Source: an uncultured Alphaproteobacteria bacterium (lineage in GTDB: Bacteria; Pseudomonadota; Alphaproteobacteria; RF32; CAG-239). From it: a stretch of 36,445 bases of DNA. The stretch is taken from positions 1 to 36,445 of the forward strand of contig CALXUE010000015.1 of the NCBI GenBank assembly GCA_944391615.1, in the 5' to 3' direction. Below, in pieces: positions 16,076 through 22,295 of the stretch; position 1 is the stretch's first letter; the number at the start of each line of letters is the position of its first letter. The translations under genes and the position numbers were made by a program. The notes under the pieces were generated by a model. That model was not told the DNA's origin, searched no databases, and saw only the letters and a program-made list of their open reading frames with translations.

Positions 16076-16468
16076 ATGTCAGGGCAGCCAGATTACCAAG
16101 CAAAAAAGTTTCAAAATATTCCAAACAAAGGTCCTATTCCTGAAGAAACGTACTACGCTAACCAAAATCAACGCCAAAAAATAGGTGTTTTGGATGCAGC
16201 TATTGGTGCGGCAACAGGTGTTTTAGGTATAAATAGAGGAACATGGAAAGGTTCTTTACCTGCTTGGGGAATGCGGAGAATTTGGTTAAAGCCAGATTCT
16301 GATACCAATACTTATGAGCGAGACGGTTTCACTATTCATGGTGGTTTTAGCAAAGGTTCTGCCGGTTGTATTGATATTCCATGGCAAACAGGAACTTTGA
16401 GTGATTATATGGATAATTGTCAAGAATCTGTTCCTGTTTATGTTGGTTATCCTAAAGATAATTGGTAA
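16076..16468 (+). CDS. Orphan toxin tip: DUF2778/Tlde1-like L,D-transpeptidase-fold domain
   Basis: The 130 residues match the DUF2778 pattern of type VI effector Tlde1, which modifies peptidoglycan stem peptides. N-I-P-N-K-G-P-I-P-E is at 14-23, then I-H-G-G with His88, and S-A-G-C-I-D with Ser95 and Cys98 as the nucleophile. A hydrophobic Gly/Ala-rich stretch (36-54) lies between. There is no ribosome site at the ATG. Leader-derived codons D-N-I-E-N-R-N-N-N-P precede it in the same frame but end in a TAA at 16055-16057. It is therefore probably a silent or broken cassette. A strong hairpin follows. Confidence 0.68.
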   Translation: MSGQPDYQAKKFQNIPNKGPIPEETYYANQNQRQKIGVLDAAIGAATGVLGINRGTWKGSLPAWGMRRIWLKPDSDTNTYERDGFTIHGGFSKGSAGCIDIPWQTGTLSDYMDNCQESVPVYVGYPKDNW

Positions 16469-16477
16469 AATTATATT

Positions 16478-16511
16478 AAAGAAAGGCAAGATTTTATTCT
16501 TGCTTTTCTTT
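16478..16511 (+). terminator. Hairpin after the DUF2778-like tip
   Basis: AAAGAAAGGCAAGA pairs with TCTTGCTTTTCTTT (14 bp, one G-U pair) over six bases. It separates the tip from the membrane gene at 16556. The T-run after it is poor, so termination may be partial. Confidence 0.5.
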
Positions 16512-16555
16512 GCTTTCTGTTGTAGCATAACAGAAATTACTACTTTAAGGTAAAA

Positions 16556-16906
16556 ATGATTGATAAAATAAAGTACAGTATGGTTGAAACATGTAGGCTA
16601 CTTTGGCAATTTAAGTGGTATATCGCCATATATCCGTTAATTTTTATATGTTTAATTCATGAATACTTTTATCCTCCTGCTAAAGATGATCCGATTTTCG
16701 GTTCCGAGGCTATGTCTTATGCTTGGAATTACGTAAGTCAGGAGGTTTATATCGGAAGTCTAAAAAATGATTTAATCTTTTGGCTATGCTATTTTCTTTT
16801 AGGAACTAGCAATATGCGGAATCATCCGTTGTTGGCTAAATTTATTTTTTTATTGCCTTTGTTATGGGGAATTTTGAGGCTAACAATTGAATTTATAAAA
16901 TCTTGA
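16556..16906 (+). CDS. Small membrane protein in the DUF2778 cassette
   Basis: The 116-residue protein has two or three membrane helices (about 18-36, 73-82 and 90-110) with a polar middle containing Y-P-P-A-K-D-D. I do not recognise it. It lies between the DUF2778-like tip and the exported Cys-rich protein, so it may belong to that cassette's immunity set or be left over from another cassette. A TAAGG site lies 5 bases before the ATG. Confidence 0.55.
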   Translation: MIDKIKYSMVETCRLLWQFKWYIAIYPLIFICLIHEYFYPPAKDDPIFGSEAMSYAWNYVSQEVYIGSLKNDLIFWLCYFLLGTSNMRNHPLLAKFIFLLPLLWGILRLTIEFIKS

Positions 16907-17004
16907 AAAAAATCAGGATAATAATTATTATATGAACTATAATAAAATAACGAATCCTAATCTTATTCAGATGTTTAAACGAATAGAAACAAGGTTACGA
17001 AAAT

Positions 17005-17604
17005 TTGAAAAATAAATATTTGTTTTTCTTCTGTGTTTTTTTTGCTTGTGGCAAGGCATTTGCTTTGCCACAAGATTGGTCTTGTGATGAAATTGATTTA
17101 AATATTGTTGCTAACGGTAGCGAATGGGGACACAAGTTTCAGGGTAATAACGGTTTATTTGAAATTACGATTGATAATTTTGATGAGAATAATCCTTATG
17201 TTTATAGTTGCGGAAATTCAGGATGTTGGGGAACTATAAAAAATCTTAAAACCGGTGAGCATGAAGATATGCGTTTTGATTGTTTGTATGATACTCAACA
17301 AAAATCTTTGCGCTGTTATCGGATTGATGGCGATGAATATTTGCTTACTAAAGTATCTGGTGATAAATATCAGGTTCAATTGTGTGAAAGTTATTATAAA
17401 TCTCTTAATATAAGTCAATGTTTGGGGTGTGAATGCGTGTTGCAAGATTCCAGAGGAAAACAAGCAGCTTCAGATATAAAAATGAATTGTATGCGTGAAA
17501 ATGATACCTCAATACGTTGTTTTTCTTATGATGGTTATGAAAAATGGCGTAATTTTGAAAATAAAGATGGGGATTTTGAACGCTGTATAGGCTTAGGTAT
17601 TTAG
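17005..17604 (+). CDS. Exported Cys-rich protein, candidate immunity to the DUF2778-like toxin
   Basis: The 199-residue protein has a signal peptide ending near A-F-A-L (residue 20) and a mature part with twelve Cys. The mature part seems to contain two related halves, each with a C-x-x-C start, a D-(M/I)-(R/K)-x-(F/N)-C segment, (L/I)-R-C-(Y/F)-x-x-D-G, and a closing Cys. It would fold in the periplasm with disulfides, where a Tlde1-like enzyme acts, and the known Tlde1 immunity protein is also periplasmic. The start is a TTG with AAGG 11 bases upstream. The gene ends 12 bases before the next leader fragment and in its frame. Confidence 0.6.
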   Translation: MKNKYLFFFCVFFACGKAFALPQDWSCDEIDLNIVANGSEWGHKFQGNNGLFEITIDNFDENNPYVYSCGNSGCWGTIKNLKTGEHEDMRFDCLYDTQQKSLRCYRIDGDEYLLTKVSGDKYQVQLCESYYKSLNISQCLGCECVLQDSRGKQAASDIKMNCMRENDTSIRCFSYDGYEKWRNFENKDGDFERCIGLGI

Positions 17605-17616
17605 TTTGACAATACG

Positions 17617-18167
17617 GTGAATACCTTTGGGCAGAACCAAACCGAACAGAGTTATGGTTTGGGAAATAGCAACCAGAATCAAAACTTATCTTGGCCGCAA
17701 GGTTATGGATTAGGAAGTGAAAATCAGGCTCGTACCGAAGCTAATAATATTCCCAGATATTGGGATACGGCTGCTGATGGTGAAAAAGTTTGGAATTATG
17801 TTCAACAGCAAGAAGGTGATGTTAACCCAAAAGTCAAAATAAACTTGGTTACGGTGTATTTGGGGCATTAGCCATTCGGAACATGATAAATAATAAGGAT
17901 AAGCTAGCTCATCAACCCTATACAGACAAATATAAGCATGCACTTATAAACTGTAAAGCTGCTCAATATGGAGAAGGTGGTTATGATGCTGCCAACGTGT
18001 TATCCTTTCTGAAAGAAGCTCGAGATGTTGTTACCAGACAAAATACACTTGACAGTAGTTTTGCTGATAATTATGCTAACAAAATAGGTAGACTGCTTGG
18101 AACTAAATATAACCAAGAAAAATGTGAAACTTTAGTTCCGAGATATATTGACCAATATTATAAATAA
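17617..18167 (+). pseudogene. Second SAA-like toxin cassette, split by a -1 frameshift
   Basis: Residues from 17617 repeat part of the leader (T-E-Q-S-Y-G-L-G-N), then the same spacer as the first cassette (N-I-P-R-Y-W-D-T-A-A-D-G-E-K-V-W-N-Y). The frame is lost at 17826-17832 (CCCAAAA). In the -1 frame it goes on through S-Q-N-K-L-G-Y-G to a full SAA-like tip: D-K-Y-K-H-A, A-A-Q-Y-G-E-G-G, D-S-S-F-A-D-N-Y-A-N-K-I-G-R. Compared with the first cassette, one A is missing. The heptamer also fits the XXXYYYZ form of programmed -1 slippage in the right frame. The second half alone could start at ATG 17883. There is no good ribosome site at 17617. Confidence 0.65.
17623..17719 (+). repeat. Leader repeat R1, partial copy in the second SAA-like cassette
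   Basis: DNA similar to about 12652-12741 of the full gene (the T-E-Q-S-Y-G-L-G through Y-G-L-G-S coding part). It begins directly after the stop of the preceding candidate immunity gene. Confidence 0.8.
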
Positions 18168-18205
18168 AAAAATTTTTGCATAAGTTTCACAAAGGAAAAT
18201 TAGAT

Positions 18206-18310
18206 ATGAAAAGCAATCAATTAAAAACCTTTATATTTATTATTTTTAATTTGTTTGTTGCTCTGTTGTTTTTCTTTTTAGGAATGGTTTGTTCATATAT
18301 TTTTTCGTAA
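18206..18310 (+). CDS. Tiny one-pass membrane protein, 34 aa (immunity cassette)
   Basis: The frame encodes 34 residues: M-K-S-N-Q-L-K, then one long hydrophobic segment ending in Y-I-F-S. An AAAGGA site lies about 10 bases upstream. It occupies the same position as the 40-residue protein of the first SAA-like cassette, between the tip and the multi-pass membrane protein, although sequence likeness is low. A hairpin follows. Confidence 0.55.
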   Translation: MKSNQLKTFIFIIFNLFVALLFFFLGMVCSYIFS

Positions 18311-18312
18311 AC

Positions 18313-18354
18313 TAACGGGTAGTGATATATTTGTGTCATTGCCCGTTTTTGATT
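18313..18354 (+). terminator. Terminator inside the second SAA-like cassette
   Basis: ACGGGTAGTGA pairs with TCATTGCCCGT (G-U pairs included) and is followed by TTTTT. It separates the tiny protein from the membrane protein at 18377. Confidence 0.6.
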
Positions 18355-18376
18355 TTTTGTTAGGAGTGGTGTAATA

Positions 18377-18835
18377 ATGTGGGTTAAAATACAAAATTTT
18401 TTGTTTTTGCTATGTTGTGCATTTATCGGAAAATTTTTATATTCAACCCTTTTGGTGATTATTGTTTCATTGTCCTTAGCTAATCATTGGTTGAGGTTAG
18501 ACTATTATATGCCTTATTTTCAAGTTATTGCTAATTGTTTTTATCCATTAGCTATAATTATTGGCCTAGTTAACCTGTTTTACACTCGTTTTGCATCATA
18601 TTTTTATCATACAAGTTGTTTGAATTTTCCTAAATTGCAATGGTATGCTCTTTTTTTAGGGTGGATATTGTTGGGAAAAGAATTTTTAACAGAAATTCAA
18701 CTGTTTGTTTTGCTTCTTGTCGGATGTGTAGTGGCAGCTCTGTGCAATAAAAAACATACTTGGAAACAAAGAGCTAAGATTGCAACTGTATTTTCTGTTA
18801 TGTTAATTTCTTTTTTGTTTGGATATTTTTTGTAA
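18377..18835 (+). CDS. Multi-pass membrane protein, candidate immunity (second SAA-like cassette)
   Basis: The 152-residue protein has about four membrane helices and carries N-F-P-K-L-Q-W before the third. This matches N-F-P-K-M-Q-W of the 15251-15757 protein, which stands in the same position behind the other SAA-like tip. Apart from this motif and topology the two are diverged, as expected for immunity proteins specific to variant toxins. A TTAGGAG site lies about 10 bases before the ATG. The next leader fragment begins 37 bases after its stop. Confidence 0.65.
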   Translation: MWVKIQNFLFLLCCAFIGKFLYSTLLVIIVSLSLANHWLRLDYYMPYFQVIANCFYPLAIIIGLVNLFYTRFASYFYHTSCLNFPKLQWYALFLGWILLGKEFLTEIQLFVLLLVGCVVAALCNKKHTWKQRAKIATVFSVMLISFLFGYFL

Positions 18836-18871
18836 TTCCAATTTTTTTTAATTATTTTTGATGCTCTTTAG

Positions 18872-19084
18872 GCAAATAACTCTACCCAATGGGGACTGAA
18901 CAATATGCCTTTAGCGCAAAATAGCAATAATAATACACTTTCGGGGAATTTGTTCGGAAACAACAATCTGTTTAACCAAAATCAAAGTGTTTGGAATAAA
19001 AATCAATATCAAACACCGACGCCTTGGGCAAAACAAGTACCAGTTTGGGGTGATTCATCAAATTGTATGCAAATGGCAAGATAA
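18872..19084 (+). pseudogene. Tip-less leader remnant (R2) at the end of the array
   Basis: The open frame encodes the R2 leader (N-N-S-T-Q-W-G-L-N-N through T-P-T-P-W-A-K-Q), then V-P-V-W-G-D-S-S-N-C-M-Q-M-A-R and a stop. There is no start codon context and no toxin domain. It marks the downstream border of the cassette array. The rest of the 18836-19244 gap holds two terminators. Confidence 0.75.
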
Positions 19085-19126
19085 AGTTATGGCTAAGCTT
19101 CGCAAAAAATAAAAAAAAGTTCTTTT

Positions 19127-19160
19127 CCCTTGAGCTGTTTATCGGTTCGAGGGTTTTTTT
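19127..19160 (+). terminator. Terminator closing the toxin array
   Basis: CCCTTGA pairs with TCGAGGG (one G-U pair) and is followed by seven T. Confidence 0.6.
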
Positions 19161-19185
19161 ATGACGTAAGTTAAGAAAATTCAAG

Positions 19186-19224
19186 AAAAAGCCTGTCCGT
19201 TGTTGTGTCGGGCAGGCCTGTTTT
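19186..19224. terminator. Bidirectional terminator between the array and the hydrolase gene
   Basis: GCCTGTCCG pairs with CGGGCAGGC (one G-U pair) over nine bases. The T-run is better on the minus strand, where it would end the hydrolase-flavodoxin operon. Confidence 0.75.
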
Positions 19225-19244
19225 CTCTTAAATATTGCGTATTT

Positions 19245-20273
19245 TTAATGCAAGTTGGTTTTGAAAAACTCTGTGATTTTGGCAAATGGGATTTTTTCTA
19301 AATTATCATATAAATCCGTATGGTTTGCATCAGGAATTATCATTAATTCTTTGTTTTTACCAGTGAGTTTTTTATAAGCGTCTTCACTGAAATAGCGGCT
19401 ATGCGCTTTTTCACCGTGGATTATCAAAACAGGGTTTTGAATTTCTGCCGCATAGCTCAATATCGGCATATTCATAAATGACAAGGCAGATGTCATATTC
19501 CAGCCGCCGTTTGAGTTGATGGAGCGTTTATGCCAACCGCGCGGTGTTTTGTAATAAGCGTAATAGTCTTTGACAAACTGCGGTTCATCGCCTTTTAATT
19601 TTTCCGGTAATCCGGCGGCAATTTTGTATTCTCCGGTTTTGAAGTCTTCCGTTCTTTGAAGGTTTAATTGTTGGCGCAATGCATAACGTTGGTTTTTATC
19701 CATGGCGTCAAAATATCCATTAGCAGTTACTCGGCTCATGTCATACATAGTTGCGGTTACGGTGGCCTTTATTCTCGGGTCATTAGTGGCGGCGTTTAAG
19801 GCAAAGCCTCCAAAACCGCAAATACCCAAAATTCCGATTTTGTTTTTATCTACTATTGGCAAGTTGCTTAAATAATCAACCGCGGCGCTCATATCTTCGG
19901 TGTTAATATCCGGTGAGGCTACATTGCGCGGTGTGCCTCCGCTTTCGCCCGTATAAGAAGGGTCAAAAGCTAATGTTACAAAGCCTTGTTCGGCTAAAGT
20001 TTGGGCATAAAGGCCGGAGGCTTGTTCTTTGACGGCACCAAACGGGCCGCTTATGGCAATGGCCGCAAGTTTGTCTGAGCTTTTATCTTTGGGAATGTAT
20101 AAATCTCCGACAAGTTTTATGCCATAACGGTTTTTGAATGTGACTTTTTCTACCTTTACTTTATCACTCTGGGGAAAAGTTTTATCCCATTTGTTAAACA
20201 CGTTCTTTTTCAAATAGAATCCGATTGCGGCCACGATGATGAGGCCGATTAATGTGATTATCCCTAATTTCAT
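19245..20273 (-). CDS. YcjY-type alpha/beta hydrolase, membrane-anchored
   Basis: The 342-residue protein has one N-terminal membrane helix (residues 4-22) and a dienelactone-hydrolase-like catalytic domain. The nucleophile elbow reads L-G-I-C-G-F-G-G, with Cys where classical hydrolases have Ser, as is usual in YcjY relatives. H-G-E-K-A-H and a late A-N-H-T-D-L-Y-D supply the remaining catalytic positions. The substrate is unknown. It lies 22 bases after the flavodoxin gene and shares its promoter. Likely inducible through the MerR-type operator upstream of that gene. Confidence 0.85.
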   Translation of the reverse strand: MKLGIITLIGLIIVAAIGFYLKKNVFNKWDKTFPQSDKVKVEKVTFKNRYGIKLVGDLYIPKDKSSDKLAAIAISGPFGAVKEQASGLYAQTLAEQGFVTLAFDPSYTGESGGTPRNVASPDINTEDMSAAVDYLSNLPIVDKNKIGILGICGFGGFALNAATNDPRIKATVTATMYDMSRVTANGYFDAMDKNQRYALRQQLNLQRTEDFKTGEYKIAAGLPEKLKGDEPQFVKDYYAYYKTPRGWHKRSINSNGGWNMTSALSFMNMPILSYAAEIQNPVLIIHGEKAHSRYFSEDAYKKLTGKNKELMIIPDANHTDLYDNLEKIPFAKITEFFKTNLH

Positions 20274-20295
20274 GTTTTATTACCTTTCGTTTGTT

Positions 20296-20832
20296 TTATG
20301 CGTTTTGGCCCATTTCATAGGCTTGTTTGAAGGCCGGCGTGTTGATGATTTCGCCTTTTTGCCATGCGCCGGTGCCGTATATTATGCCTTTTTCTTGGGC
20401 GTTGGGCAGGCAATCCAACGTGTATCCGCGCAGAGAATCGCAGACTTTTTCCAAATTGGATTTGCTGGTGTCGGCTGCTGATAAAATATAATAAAATTCT
20501 TTGTTGCTTATGTCTGTATATCTCGGAACGGTGCGGTCGATAAAGGTTTTTAGCAACCCACTCATGGCATAAAAATACACGGGTGTTGCCAAAACAATGA
20601 CATCGGCTGTGAGCATTTTTTCCATTAACCCTGCCATATCGTCTTTTTGGACGCATTTATGGGTTGAATTGCAAACGCCGCAGCCTAAGCAGAAATTAAT
20701 CTTTTTTTCTGCCAGACGAATTTTTTCAACCTTGTGGCCGGCGCTCTCGGCTCCTTTTTGAAACTCATCGCACAAAAGGTCTGAGTTGCCACCCTTGCGA
20801 AAGCTGCTGCTGATTATTAAAATATTTTTCAT
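20296..20832 (-). CDS. Flavodoxin-fold NAD(P)H-dependent FMN reductase family protein
   Basis: The 178-residue protein has the FMN phosphate loop S-S-S-F-R-K-G-G-N-S near its start. A C-L-G-C-G-V-C segment (C-x2-C-x2-C) follows near residue 50, typical of iron-sulfur-flavoprotein-like NAD(P)H oxidoreductases, then A-T-P-V-Y-F-Y-A-M-S-G. It probably reduces quinones or electrophiles. I chose the ATG at 20832 because AAGGAGG precedes it; an in-frame ATG ten codons upstream lacks a site. First gene of an operon with the hydrolase, divergent from the cupin gene. Confidence 0.85.
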   Translation of the reverse strand: MKNILIISSSFRKGGNSDLLCDEFQKGAESAGHKVEKIRLAEKKINFCLGCGVCNSTHKCVQKDDMAGLMEKMLTADVIVLATPVYFYAMSGLLKTFIDRTVPRYTDISNKEFYYILSAADTSKSNLEKVCDSLRGYTLDCLPNAQEKGIIYGTGAWQKGEIINTPAFKQAYEMGQNA

Positions 20833-20870
20833 TGCTCCTCCTTGCATAATTTTTTTTATCATACAATGTG

Positions 20871-20901
20871 AGTGTAATCTTTAGAGTATACTCTAAGTCA
20901 A
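20871..20901 (-). promoter_or_regulatory. MerR-type promoter/operator for the flavodoxin-hydrolase operon
   Basis: On the minus strand TTGACT (20896-20901) and TACACT (20871-20876) are 19 bases apart. The perfect dyad TAGAGTATACTCTA (20882-20895) sits in the spacer. A long spacer with a centred dyad is the hallmark of MerR-family activated promoters. Confidence 0.75.
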
Positions 20902-20934
20902 GAAGATTTTTTTATTATTATCTGAAATTAGGTC

Positions 20935-20965
20935 TTGACTTAGAGTGCACTCTAAAAGTTATGCT
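20935..20965 (+). promoter_or_regulatory. MerR-type promoter/operator for the cupin gene
   Basis: TTGACT (20935-20940) and TATGCT (20960-20965) are separated by 19 bases that contain the perfect dyad TAGAGTGCACTCTA (20941-20954). It is nearly identical to the divergent operator 46 bases away, so one regulator should control both sides. No MerR-family gene is in the window. Confidence 0.78.
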
Positions 20966-20995
20966 AAAAATGTTTTCTTTTATTGGGAGGGAAAT

Positions 20996-21475
20996 ATGTT
21001 TTATGTATCTAAAATTTGTTTTATGATTTTAATGTGTTGTTTTAGTCTTATTAATAATGTGGAGGCAGCGGAAATGAAAAAAGCACCGATTAACACGGTT
21101 TTTGAACAAGGAGAGCCTAATCCTTATGGAAAGTTTTTTACCGGACAAACTTATTTAACAATGTTAAGCAACAAGGATGATGTTTGGAACTCATCTATCG
21201 GTAATGTGACCTTTGAACCAGGGGCCAGAACTAATTGGCATAAACATTCCGGCGGGCAAATTTTGCTCGTTTTGGCCGGAGAAGGCAGATATCAAGAAAG
21301 AGAAGGCGAAATAAGAATCCTTAAAGCCGGTGATGTGGTGCGTATTCCGCTCAATGTTGAACATTGGCACGGCGCTGCCCCGAACTCTTGGTTTACACAT
21401 ATCTCGGTTGAAACAAATTTGCCTGACAACCAAACAACATGGCTTGAGCCGGTTTCGGACGAGGAATATAAATAA
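20996..21475 (+). CDS. Exported cupin-domain protein
   Basis: The 159-residue protein has a signal peptide (to about A-E-A-A, residue 22) and a single cupin barrel. The first motif is N-W-H-K-H-S-G-G-Q with the metal-binding His pair and Gln. The second contains G-D-V-V-R-I-P and V-E-H-W-H-G-A, which supplies the third His. It resembles the small hydroxynitrile-lyase/carboxymuconolactone-associated cupins that share loci with flavodoxins and YcjY hydrolases. The ATG at 20996 follows GGGAGGG; a GTG at 20945 would lie inside the operator. It probably acts in the periplasm on a reactive metabolite. Confidence 0.85.
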   Translation: MFYVSKICFMILMCCFSLINNVEAAEMKKAPINTVFEQGEPNPYGKFFTGQTYLTMLSNKDDVWNSSIGNVTFEPGARTNWHKHSGGQILLVLAGEGRYQEREGEIRILKAGDVVRIPLNVEHWHGAAPNSWFTHISVETNLPDNQTTWLEPVSDEEYK

Positions 21476-21491
21476 GCCATTTAAAATTGAT

Positions 21492-21527
21492 AACAGCCGG
21501 CAGTTTGAAGTTATCTGTCGGCTGTTT
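21492..21527 (+). terminator. Terminator of the cupin gene
   Basis: AACAGCCGGCAG pairs with CTGTCGGCTGTT (one G-U pair), followed by a short T-run. Confidence 0.7.
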
Positions 21528-21583
21528 CATAATGTTTTAATCTTTTGGGCTTATACTTATTTAAATTCATAAAGGAGGCTGGC

Positions 21584-21937
21584 GTGCTGAAACATTTGCA
21601 TATTCATGATGAAGCGGAAGAAAAAGTTTGGGGCAAAATGCCAAAAGATAAGGCCTTTGAAAAAGCCGCGGATACTTTCCAACTGATTAGCGATGCGACA
21701 CGATTGAAAATTTTGTGGTTGTTGTGTCATCATGAAACCTGCGTGAATAATATTGCAATCGCGGTGGATATGAGTGCACCCGCCGTATCTCATCATTTGA
21801 GGTTGTTGAAACAAGCCGGGCTTTTGGAAACAAAGCGCGATGGCAAAGAGATGTATTATAAATTGGCCGGTAGTGATGAGGCTATGTTGGTGCATCGGGC
21901 TATTGATGATATTTTGAATATTAAGTGCTTTCTTTAG
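21584..21937 (+). CDS. ArsR/SmtB-family metal-sensing repressor
   Basis: The 117-residue winged-helix repressor has the ArsR core: F-Q-L-I-S-D-A-T-R-L-K-I-L-W-L-L, then the recognition helix M-S-A-P-A-V-S-H-H-L-R-L-L-K and the wing K-R-D-G-K-E-M-Y-Y. Likely metal ligands are the N-terminal K-H-L-H-I-H segment and the C-H-H-E-T-C-V-N-N-I-A helix, which replaces the C-V-C motif of CadC/ArsR. The start is GTG at 21584, since AAAGGAGG sits 5 bases before it. It lies ahead of a Zn/Cd-type efflux ATPase and is the likely regulator of it. The likely metal is zinc or cadmium, by context. Confidence 0.88.
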   Translation: MLKHLHIHDEAEEKVWGKMPKDKAFEKAADTFQLISDATRLKILWLLCHHETCVNNIAIAVDMSAPAVSHHLRLLKQAGLLETKRDGKEMYYKLAGSDEAMLVHRAIDDILNIKCFL

Positions 21938-22030
21938 ATTAATTGTTTGTTTTATATATTTTTTTATAAAAAATCTCAATTAGAAGAAGATATTTATTTG
22001 AAGATATATGCAATTTTTTTGGTTTTTCTC

Positions 22031-22074
22031 TTGACAATAGATTAAAAGATTATATAATTAAATATATATTTAAT
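22031..22074 (+). promoter_or_regulatory. Consensus promoter with overlapping palindrome (candidate ArsR operator)
   Basis: TTGACA (22031-22036) and TATAAT (22053-22058) are both perfect and 16 bases apart. A perfect 18-base palindrome, ATTAAATATATATTTAAT, covers 22057-22074 from the -10 onward. A strong promoter blocked by a repressor at the start site suits the ArsR protein encoded just upstream. Confidence 0.65.
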
Positions 22075-22090
22075 CGTTTAAGTGGCGGTA

Positions 22091-22252
22091 AGGTCTGAGG
22101 TCTGAGGTCTGAGGTCTGAGGTCTGGAGGTCTGGAGGTCTGGAGGTCTGGAGGTCTGGAGGTCTGGAGGTCTGGAGGTCTGAGGTCTGAGGTCTGGAGGT
22201 CTGGAGGTCTGGAGGTCTGGAGGTCTGGAGGTCTGGAGGTCTGGAGGTCTGG
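22091..22252 (+). repeat. 21-unit tandem repeat AGGTCTG/AGGTCTGG in a 5' leader
   Basis: The array has four 7-base units (AGGTCTG), seven 8-base units (AGGTCTGG), two 7-base units, then eight 8-base units, with no other variation: six 7-mers and fifteen 8-mers over 162 bases. It lies between the metal-efflux promoter and the HMA gene, so it would be transcribed. Each 8-mer junction makes GGAGG, a Shine-Dalgarno-like sequence. All frames through it are useless for coding. Together with the promoter it accounts for the 21938-22295 gap. Confidence 0.95.
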
Positions 22253-22295
22253 AGAAAGCTAACTGAGGTGCTTTTATAAAATAGAGGAGGTAGTT

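Noticed and set aside
16932..17015. A 27-codon frame just before the Cys-rich exported protein, overlapping its TTG start.
   Set aside because: No ribosome site, no membrane segment and no counterpart in other cassettes. It may at most be a coupling leader.
19142..19160. GGTTCGAG near the end of the array as a matching attachment site for a tRNA-Pro island.
   Set aside because: Only eight bases match, all part of the common T-loop sequence, and they lie within a terminator stem. No integrase gene is in the window.
22091..22252. The tandem array looked at first like a CRISPR.
   Set aside because: Units are 7-8 bases with no spacers and no cas genes nearby. It is a simple-sequence repeat.
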